Notes: a model not told the origin generated them from the letters alone. Numbered from the stretch's first letter, positions 19,663-29,014 are shown. The stretch is 64,000 nucleotides of DNA from Chitinophaga agrisoli (GCF_008386695.1 NZ_VUOC01000004.1:622327-686326); one strand, 5' to 3'. A program made the numbers and translations.

Positions 19663-21362
19663 ATGCCACACAAAAAAAGGAATGCTGACCCGGCGCCTGC
19701 TTCTTCCGCTGCCGCGTACCATCATCGCTCTTCAGGACTATCCCAGCCCGCCGTTGCGGCGCTTCAGCTGACTGCGGCAGGAAATCAGCCCGGCAATGAA
19801 GACCAGCATGCCCGGAACATATTGCCCTTCCAGTTAAAATTCAATAACACCGGCCAGCCGGATAACCTGGCGGCCAGCCGGCGCCGTTCCCCGAAGCCTG
19901 GCCTATTGTTCAACAGAAAAACGACCGGGCTAATGCCGCCAGGCAGCTGCAACCGGCAGCCCAGGTAGAAACGGCCGCTGACCGGGGCCATTTTATACAG
20001 TTTAAAAAGCCTAAGCCCGTTAAGGAGATGCTGTACGACCGGATCCTCAAGCACCCAGGGGCAAAAGCGGAGATCCAGGGGCTGCTGACCGCTGCCCGTA
20101 AACCGCTTCCTTCTGATGAGCAAAAGGACCAATCCGTATTTGCCGATGCGGCCCAAGGCGGCTACTCCGTGCTGGACAAAGTTATTGGCGCCTATGCCCC
20201 ATATGTGCCCCGCACTAAAACACTGATCAAAGCCTGGCTGGACAAAGCCGCTACTTACGGTAAGAAAAGCAACGGGGTGAAGTATTTCCTGAAAAAGTTC
20301 CGGGAGGCAGCCACCAGCGAAGCCGACGAGGTAGCAGCCTTATTGCAATGGTATTTTAAACAAGCCCGCGACAAAGGCGAAGCCGCCGCTTTAGCAGGCG
20401 CCTTCATGCGCCTGAAAGGGCATCAGCAGGATGGCAGCTTTGACGACTCTGCCATTGATGCTTCTTTCTTAGACGCCGGCAGCACGGATACCGTTAAAGG
20501 CGAGATCAGCGGCCCGCAGGGCATTTACAAGGACGGCGATACCTTTGACGTGGAGAACAAACGCGCCAACGCCATGCTGGAGCGGACCAAGGGCATGACG
20601 CCTATACAGCGGTATTATACCATTGCCCGGTACATCATAGAAAACCATGCAGACGGCGCTGACTATAAACACCGCACCGCACTAATCCTGGAAGATTATC
20701 TACGCACTAACCTGCTAGCCTATATCTACCAGGTACCGCCGCCCACGCCGGGCCGGCTGGATGGCATACGGCTGACCAATGATGTGAAGTATGCCAACGA
20801 TAATAGCGTTGTGCCTACCACCGCCGGTATCTATACGAATGTACAACAGGCCTGGAACCAGATAAGCCGGGCTGTTTCACCGGCCATACTCGAAACCGCC
20901 GGGCAATGCGGCGTACGGGTAAGGCGCCGGCAAAGCATCCGGGATTATTTGTTTATGCGGGCTTTTGCCAGCAACCGGCAGATCTCTGTTGGCGAGAATG
21001 GCACCATTGGGCAGATACTGCATGAATACGGGCATCATATCGAAGATTATGGTAAAACCAGCCGCTGGCTGAAGCTGCAGCAACTGCTGCATGAGCGGAG
21101 TAAAGGGCTGGATCTGAGATCTATATTCCCGGTATCTATTCCCGGGGTGATAGGGACAGAGGAACTGCAGTATGCCGCTACCATGCCCGCTGCAACGTAT
21201 GCCGGCGGATATTTTGGGTATAGCGCTAAGTATTATGACTGGGGAAGCACGGAGCTGGTTTCTACGGTATTGGAGGTATGGAACAGGCCGGATAGGATTG
21301 TGAACATTGCGCTGGCGGATCCGGATCTGTTTATGGCGGTACTGGGGGTGCTGAGGGGGTAG
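19663..21362 (+). pseudogene. DUF4157-leader metallopeptidase effector gene, frameshifted and internally deleted
   Basis: Two frames together read as one protein. The first (from ATG 19663) gives a DUF4157-type leader up to LPFQLKFNNTGQPDNLAA and runs to a stop at 19969. The second opens at 19866 after an in-frame stop and reads FPEAWPIVQQKNDRA; the family consensus there is LPHEAWHVVQQKQGRV, so both His of the HEAWH site are lost and about 40 codons between the two blocks are missing. The second frame continues through 21362 (ATG 20028 gives 444 residues) and contains HEYGHH (332-337 from 20028) with STELVSTVLE downstream, a second HExxH domain resembling metallopeptidase domains of some phage and toxin proteins. 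DUF4157 leaders mark cargo of extracellular contractile injection systems. Possibly the 444-residue part is still made. Confidence 0.7.
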
Positions 21363-21378
21363 GGAGAGTGGTCAACCA

Positions 21379-22083
21379 CTATTTCCCATACCTTGTCGCT
21401 TCGTTCCTGATATAGGCTATCAATCTATCCACTAAAATATACACCCTGGTATAGGGACAAGATCTGGAAGGCAGCCTGCCCTTATGCAACTGCTCAAGTT
21501 CATATGCCCAAGATAAAGCCCGGTCCACATTCCCTTCTGTATGTATACGCTTTATAAGAGCGACACTGTTCTTTTGGTATTCTACACCCAGATAATCTGA
21601 TAGCTTCGCGATATAATCACTTCGGTGGAGAGCGCTTTGTAAAAACTCAAAATGCAGTATATACCATAATTCAAAAGACTGGTTAGAATGGGCGCTCTCT
21701 ATTTCTTCCCGTTGGGCAAGCGCTATGGCTTCATGAAAGTTTTTATCCGGGAAATCATCTTTATCGTACACCGCCCACACTTCATCAAATTTTGGCAGTT
21801 CGGGATTTTTCAACCTTTCGTTACGCATTGCTATAGCCTTTCTCACCACATTAACAGTATTGTCACCAGCTCCCTTTACTGAAACAGTCTCAATAAGATG
21901 CCGTGGCAACATGCCAGCTAAATATTTAAAATAATTTGGTTCTGTTCTTATTCCCTCGCTTACAATCAGAAAATACTTGCGTTCTTCCCTTTCATCGACC
22001 TTGGGCATTGTTCCCTTACTGGCGGTTAACTCTCTTAACATATCAGCAAAAGAAGGCTCCTTTTGCTTATTTCTTTTCCCCAT
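21379..22083 (-). CDS. rloB: RloB-family protein (AbiLii-like)
   Basis: 234 residues. The sequence fits RloB: a basic N-terminus, IVSEGIRTEPNYFKYL, then VWAVYDKDDFP with closely spaced acidic residues, SNQSFELWYILHF and the C-terminal PYTRVYILVDRLI. RloB carries a TOPRIM-like fold, and its acidic residues are predicted to bind metal and act on nucleic acid. It overlaps the end of the upstream RloA-type ATPase gene by 17 bp, giving the RloA-RloB pair known as the AbiL abortive-infection system. All recognisable motifs are intact. Role in phage defence is from family knowledge, not shown here. Confidence 0.85.
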   Translation of the reverse strand: MGKRNKQKEPSFADMLRELTASKGTMPKVDEREERKYFLIVSEGIRTEPNYFKYLAGMLPRHLIETVSVKGAGDNTVNVVRKAIAMRNERLKNPELPKFDEVWAVYDKDDFPDKNFHEAIALAQREEIESAHSNQSFELWYILHFEFLQSALHRSDYIAKLSDYLGVEYQKNSVALIKRIHTEGNVDRALSWAYELEQLHKGRLPSRSCPYTRVYILVDRLIAYIRNEATRYGK

Positions 22084-23344
22084 CCTTCAGTAGGCTTTCA
22101 AAGTTTTCAATAAATGGTATGCCACCGTATTTGCCCTCAAGGTAGTTCTTATCGAATGGGGTTTCCTTCCGGACTTTATATTCAACGAGATTTACTATTT
22201 TGGTGGCAGCAAATCTGTCTTTTTCCACTATATAGATTTGATCACGCCTCAATAAATCTCTATCCATAATGGCTGTATCATGGGCCACAGCAAAAAGCTG
22301 CGCCTCAGTTTTTATATCGTTTGCGTTAAATACCCGGATTATTGCTTTAGTAAGTAAGGTATGCAGTCTTGCATCCAGCTCATCTATTACCACAACCCGG
22401 CCATTCTTCACTGCATACAGTATGACTCCTATGATATTATAAAACTTTTGGGTACCTTCTGACTCGTGAACCGCCATATCGAATGCGATTTCATCTATTA
22501 CATTTCCTAGTTCATCATAGGCGTAGTGTTTTGTGAGGACGGGACTAGCATCCTGATCAATTACACGGCCTACTGACTCCTTTAAATTATCCGGGGTATT
22601 CATTAAAATCCTTTTCTTATCCTCTTCGGTGATTTCTATCACTTCGATGGAATTGATGCCGAGATCAGCTTTTTGCATCATCTGATTGATCAGGACTTTG
22701 TATTCAGGGTCTTTTATCAGTTCGTTAGTATGTTCTTTGTACTCGTCATCCATTAATCCATGGATAGTATAGATGTCATAAAACCAACTATATATGTTCT
22801 TTGCCAGTGGAACAGCCCATTGATCCGCCACAGACAAGAAAAGTGCATTTTCGTTGCACTTTGTTTCCAGGTGCTCAGCATTCAGAAATTTTTTATACTC
22901 AACCTGAAACCTCTGCCCGATCCTGAGAAATATTGACGTTTGCGTAGTTGCCTTCACTTCCAGCAGCCATTCTTTTCTAATCGATTTTTCATCCGCCTCA
23001 AATCCGTACCTATATCGTTTATTCTTTAAAATGAATTCCGTTTCAAAATATGACGGTTGCTCTCTTGTATCTGCATTAAGGTCAAACGGTATTACGGGAA
23101 CGCGCCTGGTACTGTTGTAGCCAGCAGAATCTAAAATCAAAGCCCTATATATCACAAAGGCATCTAAAATCTTGGACTTACCACTTGCATTAGCGCCATA
23201 AAGCAATACCGTCTTTAATAGCTTGGTTTTCCCCTTCTCAAAAACATTCGTATCCTGATGTTCATTGATAGCAGTAGCAGCAAAATTTATAACTATCGGA
23301 TCTTTAATAGATTTATAATTTCCGACCTTAAAATACACTAGCAT
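22067..23344 (-). CDS. rloA: RloA-like AAA ATPase (AbiLi-like)
   Basis: 425 residues, an SMC/OLD-like ATPase of the AAA_21 type. N-terminal FKVGNYKSIKDPIVINF and Walker A GANASGKS (50-57) are followed by a long helical insert. The C-terminal part has VVVIDELDARLHTLL (Walker B/D-loop) and FAVAHDTAIMDRDLLRRDQI with the conserved His. It is predicted to be the sensor/ATPase partner of RloB. It is first in a two-gene operon with a 17-bp overlap; 23345-23477 upstream should hold the promoter. The pair looks AT-richer than the flanking genes by eye, consistent with transfer. Confidence 0.85.
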   Translation of the reverse strand: MLVYFKVGNYKSIKDPIVINFAATAINEHQDTNVFEKGKTKLLKTVLLYGANASGKSKILDAFVIYRALILDSAGYNSTRRVPVIPFDLNADTREQPSYFETEFILKNKRYRYGFEADEKSIRKEWLLEVKATTQTSIFLRIGQRFQVEYKKFLNAEHLETKCNENALFLSVADQWAVPLAKNIYSWFYDIYTIHGLMDDEYKEHTNELIKDPEYKVLINQMMQKADLGINSIEVIEITEEDKKRILMNTPDNLKESVGRVIDQDASPVLTKHYAYDELGNVIDEIAFDMAVHESEGTQKFYNIIGVILYAVKNGRVVVIDELDARLHTLLTKAIIRVFNANDIKTEAQLFAVAHDTAIMDRDLLRRDQIYIVEKDRFAATKIVNLVEYKVRKETPFDKNYLEGKYGGIPFIENFESLLKDGEKK

Positions 23345-23477
23345 TTGTGCGGATTTCCTACAAATTAATGCAATTATTTATTATAATCTCCAAAAAAACC
23401 GCCCAGTTTGCATAAAATCCGCATAAATAACAAATTTCAATAACAGGCAACCATCTCCAGCTTTCCAGCGAATGCAT

Positions 23478-23505
23478 AAAAAAGCCGCTCCAACAGGAAC
23501 GGCCT
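23478..23505 (-). terminator. Intrinsic terminator on the minus strand
   Basis: Inverted repeat GCCGCTCC / GGAACGGC (one mismatch, 4-base loop) followed on the minus strand by six T. It lies 113 bases downstream of the stop of the gene at 23618-24361 and would separate it from the rloAB operon. Confidence 0.7.
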
Positions 23506-23617
23506 CCATCAAAAAATACTTGAATTCAAAAACTACCGGTTTCGCTTCCGGACCACAATTTATTGTATGAGATTTAAAGATATACCATCTACTAAGAGGG
23601 TAAAATCCACGATCTGG

Positions 23618-24361
23618 TTACTGCGCTTCATCAAACGCCGTCTTCTTATTCCGCATAGCCGTCTGCCACCCATTTGGGAAAATAGCATGCTGGTTTTTCA
23701 CCATCTGCTCCATCTTTTGCCGTACCGCTGCCTGTATCGACGCCGGCAGGTTGTAAAACGCGGCATCTACCTGGGTAGATCTTTCGTCGTCCAATACCCC
23801 GTTCTGGTGCCGGATAGCCACTTTCTGTCCTCTATAGTAGATCAGGATCTTAGCGCGCCCGTCGTCATAACCATTTGAGCCGCGGGTGCCATATATAATG
23901 ATAGGATCTACCAGGCCATCATGATCATAATCCAGGAACTCCACATACTTGGTCCAAAACCAGATAGAGCTTTCCTCATTCACCTCCGGGGTGAAATTGT
24001 CATTTAACTCCCAGGTCTTAGTGAATTTCCCGTCTACCATCTTCAGGTTCACGGCTTTTATCCGCTGGTTGATGGTATCGTGTTCCGTAACGGTGTTGCG
24101 GCTTTCGGTGAGCACACAATAGTACTGCCCGGACTGATCCGCATATTGATACACCCTGTAAATGGGATATGACATTTTAAATTCCTGCCTAACATTGTCC
24201 GTGATCAGCGCAGCCGCTTTAGCGGAACTGAGTATGACAGGCGCCGGAAAGGACGTTTGAGCAATGGCGTGGTGAACGTTGATAACCAGGAGCGAAAGAA
24301 ATAGTGTATAAAAGCCTTTCAGGCATTTGGGATGTAGATGGGTAACGAAAAATGTTCTCAT
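23618..24361 (-). CDS. Exported protein resembling M949_RS01915-type surface polysaccharide proteins
   Basis: 247 residues from ATG 24361; an upstream in-frame TTG at 24373 is less likely. A signal peptide ends near HHAIAQ (about 31-36). The mature protein contains EFLDYDHDGLVDPIIIYG and SNGYDDGRAKILIYYRG, an Asp-rich calcium-loop-like pattern followed by strands, which I associate with the M949_RS01915 family named in Bacteroidota genomes; that name is from memory and tentative. No catalytic residues identified. It is a single gene with its own terminator at 23478-23505. Confidence 0.6.
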   Translation of the reverse strand: MRTFFVTHLHPKCLKGFYTLFLSLLVINVHHAIAQTSFPAPVILSSAKAAALITDNVRQEFKMSYPIYRVYQYADQSGQYYCVLTESRNTVTEHDTINQRIKAVNLKMVDGKFTKTWELNDNFTPEVNEESSIWFWTKYVEFLDYDHDGLVDPIIIYGTRGSNGYDDGRAKILIYYRGQKVAIRHQNGVLDDERSTQVDAAFYNLPASIQAAVRQKMEQMVKNQHAIFPNGWQTAMRNKKTAFDEAQ

Positions 24362-24452
24362 AAAAAAGGGCAAAGTTTGCGAAAGATAAAGGGATTATTA
24401 TTTGGAAGCAAATTTCGAAAAATTGCTGCCTAATAAAACCGCCTTCTTCATT

Positions 24453-24680
24453 TCACAAACACGCTTTACAAATATGCCGGCTTATTTCCTCTATAAGCCC
24501 GCTGTCTATGATATTTTCCTCGTACACTGCGTGCAGGCAGTCGTCTTCCGTGGAGAGGAACAAAATATCATGCCCGGCCACATGGGCCATTATCCGGCAG
24601 TCGCCGGTTTCGTGGCTTAACGTTACCGTAACATCGTAGTTAATTCCCTTATACGGAATGGTGACCTGGTGGGTATCCAT
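24453..24680 (-). CDS. Small cytosolic protein of unknown function
   Basis: 75 residues with no signal or membrane segment. Short strands (QVTIPYKGINYDVTVTL), Asp/Glu-rich middle and a Cys near the end (HICKACL). The composition is natural and its codon use resembles the neighbours. One of three consecutive small minus-strand genes (24453-25209), which may be cotranscribed. Function unknown. Confidence 0.55.
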   Translation of the reverse strand: MDTHQVTIPYKGINYDVTVTLSHETGDCRIMAHVAGHDILFLSTEDDCLHAVYEENIIDSGLIEEISRHICKACL

Positions 24681-24714
24681 GTTTTTATAGTTATGAAGTT
24701 GAGCTTTAGGTGTT

Positions 24715-24966
24715 TCAAGTCGCCGTACCCTTCAGTTCCCAATGATCCTTGATCAACTGCCCCTCCCGGTCATATTTAAGCGTGCGGGCATACCGCTCGC
24801 CTTTTATATTCCCATCCGGGCCTCGTTTGCCGATAAAGAGCAAGATCGCATGGCCGTTTCCGTCCGTTTTAAAGGAAAGATCATTGCCTTTATATTCCAT
24901 GTCCACCATGGTGGAGGGTGGGTAAGACTGTCCCAGCTTTTTTATCAGGTGCTCACGCAATTTCAT
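24715..24966 (-). CDS. Small protein of unknown function
   Basis: 83 residues, no signal peptide. MKLREHLIKKLGQSYPPSTM is followed by alternating strands (DMEYKGNDLSFKTDGNG, AILLFIGKRGPDG, ERYARTLKYDREG), suggesting a compact beta-rich fold. No family recognised. It lies 27 bp downstream of the DUF3072 gene and is probably in the same transcript. Confidence 0.58.
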   Translation of the reverse strand: MKLREHLIKKLGQSYPPSTMVDMEYKGNDLSFKTDGNGHAILLFIGKRGPDGNIKGERYARTLKYDREGQLIKDHWELKGTAT

Positions 24967-24993
24967 ACACTATACTTTTGAGCTGTTTTACAA

Positions 24994-25209
24994 TTATTTA
25001 CCTCTCCCCGTCTTTTCTTGCAGCTCTTCGATCTTTTTGGACGCCTGCGCCTTGGTCATGTTTTCATCGATCTCTTCCTTTGCTTCTGTTGCCAGGGTAT
25101 GCAGATAAGAGCGCTGGGCGGCTGTCATGGGCTCGTCTCCTGTAGTCCATTGGTCCGGGTCTTTAGCGGCGTTTCCCTGCGGGTTCTGTATGTCGTCTTT
25201 ATTTGCCAT
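24994..25209 (-). CDS. DUF3072 family protein
   Basis: 71 residues. The diagnostic segment TTGDEPMTAAQRSYLHTLAT followed by a Lys/Glu-rich helix with KAQASKKIEELQ is the DUF3072 signature. Small, soluble, no known biochemical activity. First of three small minus-strand genes, divergent from the SMI1/KNR4 gene at 25325. Confidence 0.85.
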   Translation of the reverse strand: MANKDDIQNPQGNAAKDPDQWTTGDEPMTAAQRSYLHTLATEAKEEIDENMTKAQASKKIEELQEKTGRGK

Positions 25210-25275
25210 ATACTAACAATTTTAGTAAATAGGGCCACCAAAACTGTGCCATGCCAGATGTGTTGCAAATTGCCC

Positions 25276-25283
25276 TACCTTTG
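25276..25283 (+). promoter_or_regulatory. Candidate -7 box TACCTTTG
   Basis: Exact match to the Bacteroidota -7 consensus TAnnTTTG, 41 bases before the ATG at 25325. I saw no clear -33 TTG at the usual distance, so the promoter call is partial. Confidence 0.45.
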
Positions 25284-25324
25284 CTGCTCACAAAAAATCC
25301 CTTTCCGCATAACCCGGCAATCCT

Positions 25325-25924
25325 ATGAAGGTAAAATTACCCGTGCCAACTGACACCCCCGAATTCTTCGAAGCATTTAAAAAACGCAGCAATAGCTACT
25401 GGGGATATGTTCCTCCCGACGGACCCTACGGTTACGAATTTAAAAAAGGCACGAAATGGCGGCCTGGTCTTACAGACGCTGCGCTAAAGGAATTTGAGCA
25501 CGCCATGGGTTTCGCTTTTCCCACCCCGCTCCGCAATTTCTACAAAACAATGAATGGATTGGACACACGGGGTACCTGGGAAGACGAAGAAGGGAAAGTG
25601 CATTACCATGGAGGATTTTATTCATTTCCGGATGATCTCCAAATAATCAGGGAAACCATACAATGGATCTATGACGCCAACGGCGTAACGGAGGAAAAAT
25701 TAGTGGCAGATGGCATTTCAAGGATCTTCCCTATATATGCGCACAGGTTCTTATTGATTGATGAGCCGTTGCACCCGGTATTGTCCATGTACGGGAATGA
25801 TGTTATATATTGGGCGGACAGCCTGAGTAAGACCATTTTATATGCAACCTTAGGAGTGGGTGAAAGTAAAGGATTCAGGAGTAACTACGATACCCAGGTA
25901 AAATTCTGGGTAGAGAATAAATAA
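25325..25924 (+). CDS. SMI1/KNR4 (SUKH) family protein
   Basis: 199 residues. The region LTDAALKEFEHAMGFAFPTPLRNFYKTMNGLD is the N-terminal SUKH pattern (helix, then F..P..Y..F....NG), followed by FYSFPDDLQII and IFPIYAHRFLLID. SUKH proteins commonly serve as immunity proteins against polymorphic toxins but also have other roles. No toxin gene is adjacent. The downstream TonB-C-like gene begins 3 bp after the stop, so the two are cotranscribed. A TACCTTTG -7 box lies upstream. Confidence 0.82.
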   Translation: MKVKLPVPTDTPEFFEAFKKRSNSYWGYVPPDGPYGYEFKKGTKWRPGLTDAALKEFEHAMGFAFPTPLRNFYKTMNGLDTRGTWEDEEGKVHYHGGFYSFPDDLQIIRETIQWIYDANGVTEEKLVADGISRIFPIYAHRFLLIDEPLHPVLSMYGNDVIYWADSLSKTILYATLGVGESKGFRSNYDTQVKFWVENK

Positions 25925-25927
25925 ACT

Positions 25928-26350
25928 ATGCAGCTTTTGACAGCATTTATAGTAGCAAGTATCCTAACCTGCTTTGGGATACCACAAAACGTACACCCAC
26001 AACAGCCACCATGCCCCACGGAATATGATTCCCTGCTGAAAAAGCGTGTATATATTTTTGTTGATAAGCCGCCAATGTATCCCGGAGAGGATGGTGAAAT
26101 GGCACATTTCATACTGGCTAATTTCGTTTATCCGGAGCAAGATGTTTTCCAGGCCTCCTTTCAGCTCCAGTTTGTGATTGATGTTACCGGAAAGCTGATC
26201 GCGCCGGGCATACAGAATAAACAGCCGGCTCGTTACACCAATGCGGAAAAAGAGTTGCTCCGGGTGTTGTCCATAATGCCTAAATGGCGACCGGGAGAAT
26301 GCAGGGGTAAAAAAGTGCCGGTAAAAGTAATGTTACCATTGCGGTTCTGA
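25928..26350 (+). CDS. Exported TonB C-terminal-like protein
   Basis: 140 residues. N-terminal hydrophobic segment (MQLLTAFIVASILTCFGI) that may be a signal peptide. The remainder matches the TonB C-terminal domain as found in Bacteroidota: YPGEDGEMAHFILANFVYP, LQFVIDVTGKLI, EKELLRVLSIMPKWRPGECR and a final strand VKVMLPLRF. There is no long Pro-rich spacer, so it is unlikely to energise a transporter; short TonB-C proteins of this kind are widespread and poorly understood. Cotranscribed with the SMI1/KNR4 gene. Confidence 0.78.
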   Translation: MQLLTAFIVASILTCFGIPQNVHPQQPPCPTEYDSLLKKRVYIFVDKPPMYPGEDGEMAHFILANFVYPEQDVFQASFQLQFVIDVTGKLIAPGIQNKQPARYTNAEKELLRVLSIMPKWRPGECRGKKVPVKVMLPLRF

Positions 26351-26431
26351 TCTTCCAGGATGCAAATCCACTGGTGTTTTTGTATCTTGTCGCCCTATAT
26401 CATTGCTTAAACGGGGGATAAACCGGTTCCT

Positions 26432-26497
26432 ATGCCTATGAGACGCCTATGCCTGCTCATGATGTCATGTATTATCATCCATTCAAGTTCCTGGTAA
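26432..26497 (+). other. Short signal-peptide-like ORF, probably a gene remnant
   Basis: A 21-codon ORF, MPMRRLCLLMMSCIIIHSSS and one more residue, has the charge and hydrophobicity of a signal peptide but stops at once. It may be the stub of a deleted exported-protein gene, or chance. Nothing else is seen in 26351-26559 apart from this. Confidence 0.3.
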
Positions 26498-26559
26498 TTA
26501 TATGCAACGCTGCATTGGACTACACTGATATGGGTAAGTCTTAATTAAACTACTATACT

Positions 26560-28125
26560 ATGAAGAACAAAAGGGTGCTGGGGGCGTTATGTATGCTCAG
26601 TTTCTCTATTACCAGCTACGCACAGCAGTACAAAAGGCAGGAAACCGCCACCGATCTTGCGACGACAAACCACCATATTTTCATGAATGACAGCCATCAA
26701 TATCTTGTTGTCAGTTTTCCCTATGATGAGGAAGATGGCAGGGAGGTATCAGTGGCAGCATACGATGGCAAGATGAAGCAGGTGTATATGAACAAGCTGG
26801 ATCAGTTTTCCAGGCAGGAATATCTTACGGGCACTTATAATTCCGGGGGGCTTTTTTTATTTGGTAAAACCTCCGCCGGTCAGGTAATGTGCACCCGGGT
26901 AGATGACAAAACAGGAACCGCGGCCGGCGCGCCTGTCACGCTTTACACGGCCAAGGAAGGCAAATTTGAATATGGGATCAATACCGGCAAATCCGCCGAT
27001 AGCTCACACTATTTTAACGTGCATGCCTATCGTGAAAAGGGCCAGGAAGGCTGGACTGTAGAGGGCGTCGTAATGGACCGGCAGATGAAAGTGCTGTCGC
27101 CCTTCCGGTATGCCACCCCTGAAACCGACGACGAGGTGAAAACATGTTATTACCAAATGGCCAATGATGGTACGATGATCATTGTGTTTAAAATGGAGCA
27201 AAAGACACAAAAAGATAATTATACTCCTTACAAATACACCGTTGTACAGATAAACAGCAAAGGCAAGTCAACCACTTCAACGCTGAATGGCTTGCCGGTG
27301 GGCGCATTTAGCTGTACCAGCTGGAAGCTGGACGGCAGCACGCTCCGCTACACGGGGCTTATGGCAAAAACAAAAAAAGCCGGGTGTACCCATTTTATCA
27401 CAGGCACGTATGACCTGCAGGCAAAAAAGACGATCACCACGACGGAAACGGAGCTTAAACAGCTGGTAACACCCGCCCAGACATCCAGGTATACAAAGGA
27501 CATAGCGGAAGACGGGCTGCCATCGGACGCATTCCTGGCAGACAATATCAGCTTTAGCGATGGCTCCCGTGCCATGGTCTTCCAGACCTACAGCAGCTAT
27601 ACTTACCAGAGCTATTATGCCAACGTACATGGCGGCAACAGCTTTAAACCATCCTACAGTGTGAATATGAAAACGAGGGGTAATCTTTATGTGCTGCGGC
27701 TGAATGCGGATTACGAGCCGCAGTGGATAAAAGCCGTAGCCATGGACCAGGAGGAGCCGGACCTTGACCTGCACCTTGGCGCCACTTGTGTGCCGGACAG
27801 CAAAAATGGCCTCCAGGTATTCTTTTACGATGTTGAGAAAAACGCCAGCGCAGAGCCGGAAAAACGAGTGGCAAAAGTAGGCGCGTCAGATATTAAACAT
27901 GATAAGCTGGCGGCAGTATCCATTAGTGCGGAAGGAAAAATGAAAAAGTCTTTCCTGTATGATATTGATGAGAGCGATTATCATTTGTCGCCGGAACGGG
28001 CATTTTCATTGGTGGATAATCAGCTCGTGTATATAGCGATCCGGCATAAAGGCTTGTCATTCACCGCCCGGAAACTGTTTACCCATGCACAGTACCATCT
28101 GGGTACAATAAGCGTGCAGCCATAA
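26560..28125 (+). CDS. Large exported protein of unknown function
   Basis: 521 residues with a clear signal peptide (MKNKRVLGALCMLSFSITSYAQ, cleavage after residue 21). The mature part is Lys/Tyr/Thr-rich with repeated beta strands (for example VVSFPYDEEDG, MIIVFKMEQ, LFLFGKTSAGQV), suggesting a beta-propeller-like fold; no WD40 or catalytic motif is evident. I do not recognise the family. Single gene, closed by a strong terminator at 28152-28188. Probably periplasmic or outer-membrane associated. Confidence 0.65.
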   Translation: MKNKRVLGALCMLSFSITSYAQQYKRQETATDLATTNHHIFMNDSHQYLVVSFPYDEEDGREVSVAAYDGKMKQVYMNKLDQFSRQEYLTGTYNSGGLFLFGKTSAGQVMCTRVDDKTGTAAGAPVTLYTAKEGKFEYGINTGKSADSSHYFNVHAYREKGQEGWTVEGVVMDRQMKVLSPFRYATPETDDEVKTCYYQMANDGTMIIVFKMEQKTQKDNYTPYKYTVVQINSKGKSTTSTLNGLPVGAFSCTSWKLDGSTLRYTGLMAKTKKAGCTHFITGTYDLQAKKTITTTETELKQLVTPAQTSRYTKDIAEDGLPSDAFLADNISFSDGSRAMVFQTYSSYTYQSYYANVHGGNSFKPSYSVNMKTRGNLYVLRLNADYEPQWIKAVAMDQEEPDLDLHLGATCVPDSKNGLQVFFYDVEKNASAEPEKRVAKVGASDIKHDKLAAVSISAEGKMKKSFLYDIDESDYHLSPERAFSLVDNQLVYIAIRHKGLSFTARKLFTHAQYHLGTISVQP

Positions 28126-28151
28126 CAGCAGACAGACGGGATATTATTTAT

Positions 28152-28188
28152 AAAAGCGGCTGTAATGTGATATTACAGCCGCTTTTTT
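28152..28188 (+). terminator. Strong intrinsic terminator
   Basis: Perfect 13-bp stem AAGCGGCTGTAAT / ATTACAGCCGCTT with a 5-base loop, running into a T-rich tail. Lies 26 bases after the stop of the exported-protein gene. Confidence 0.9.
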
Positions 28189-28254
28189 GCTAAGTTGCCG
28201 TAGTTAACCTGCCCGGTTTTATGTATATTGTCTTACCCATTTAAAACAATAACC

Positions 28255-29014
28255 ATGCAACAGCGCCTCTCCCTCTTACTCCTGCAGCTTTTTGTATTTA
28301 CCGCTTTATATGGACAGGATATCAACTACGGAAACAATCCTGCCGCAGGAAAATATGTACCTGTGAACGGTATTCAAATGTACTGCGAGGTGTACGGAGC
28401 AGGCAGGCCATTGGTGCTGATGCATGGGAACGGCGGCTCCATACGCACTCAAAAGAACCGCATTATCTTCTTTCAGCAGTATTTTAAGGTAATAGCTATA
28501 GACAGCCGCTCGCAGGGGAAAAGCCTTGATCCCGCAGGGAAAAGCCTCACCTATGAGCAAATGGCCAATGATATCAAAGTGCTGCTGGACAGTTTACAGG
28601 TAGACAGCGCCTATGTGTGGGGGCAGAGTGATGGCGGCATCCTGGGGCTTATCCTGGCATCCGAATACCCGGTAAAGGTGGCGAAACTGGCGACTTTTGG
28701 CGCCAATATCTTTCCCGGCAAAAAGGCTGTTTACCCGGAGATCGTAAATATGATCAAAGACACGCTGAAAACGACCACGGACTTTCAGACACGGAAGCTG
28801 AATGAGCTGATGGACCGTCAGCCCCATATAACGACCGCGGCCCTGAGAAGGATCGCGGCGCCCACGCTGATCATGGCAGGCAACCGGGATGCCCGGCGCC
28901 ACGCATTTTGGGGCCTATGAAAAACCGGATCTGTTTAATATGGTATTGCTTGATTTTTTCCAGCAGCCTTTTACGAACAGGTCAAGTGTGGATATATTTA
29001 CAGGGAAACACTGA
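28255..29014 (+). pseudogene. Exported alpha/beta hydrolase gene with internal deletion and frameshift
   Basis: From ATG 28255 the frame gives a signal peptide and an alpha/beta-hydrolase core: VLMHGNGGS (oxyanion region), AIDSRSQGKS, the nucleophile elbow GQSDGG (Ser), and APTLIMAGNRDA with the acid. After GNRDA the frame runs only to a stop at 28918. In another frame, from 28894, it reads PGATHFGAYEKPDLFN and ends at 29014: this is the normal family end with the catalytic His. About 20-30 codons and the frame were lost between them, so the product made lacks the catalytic His. An in-frame TTG at 28228 is an unlikely earlier start. Confidence 0.75.
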
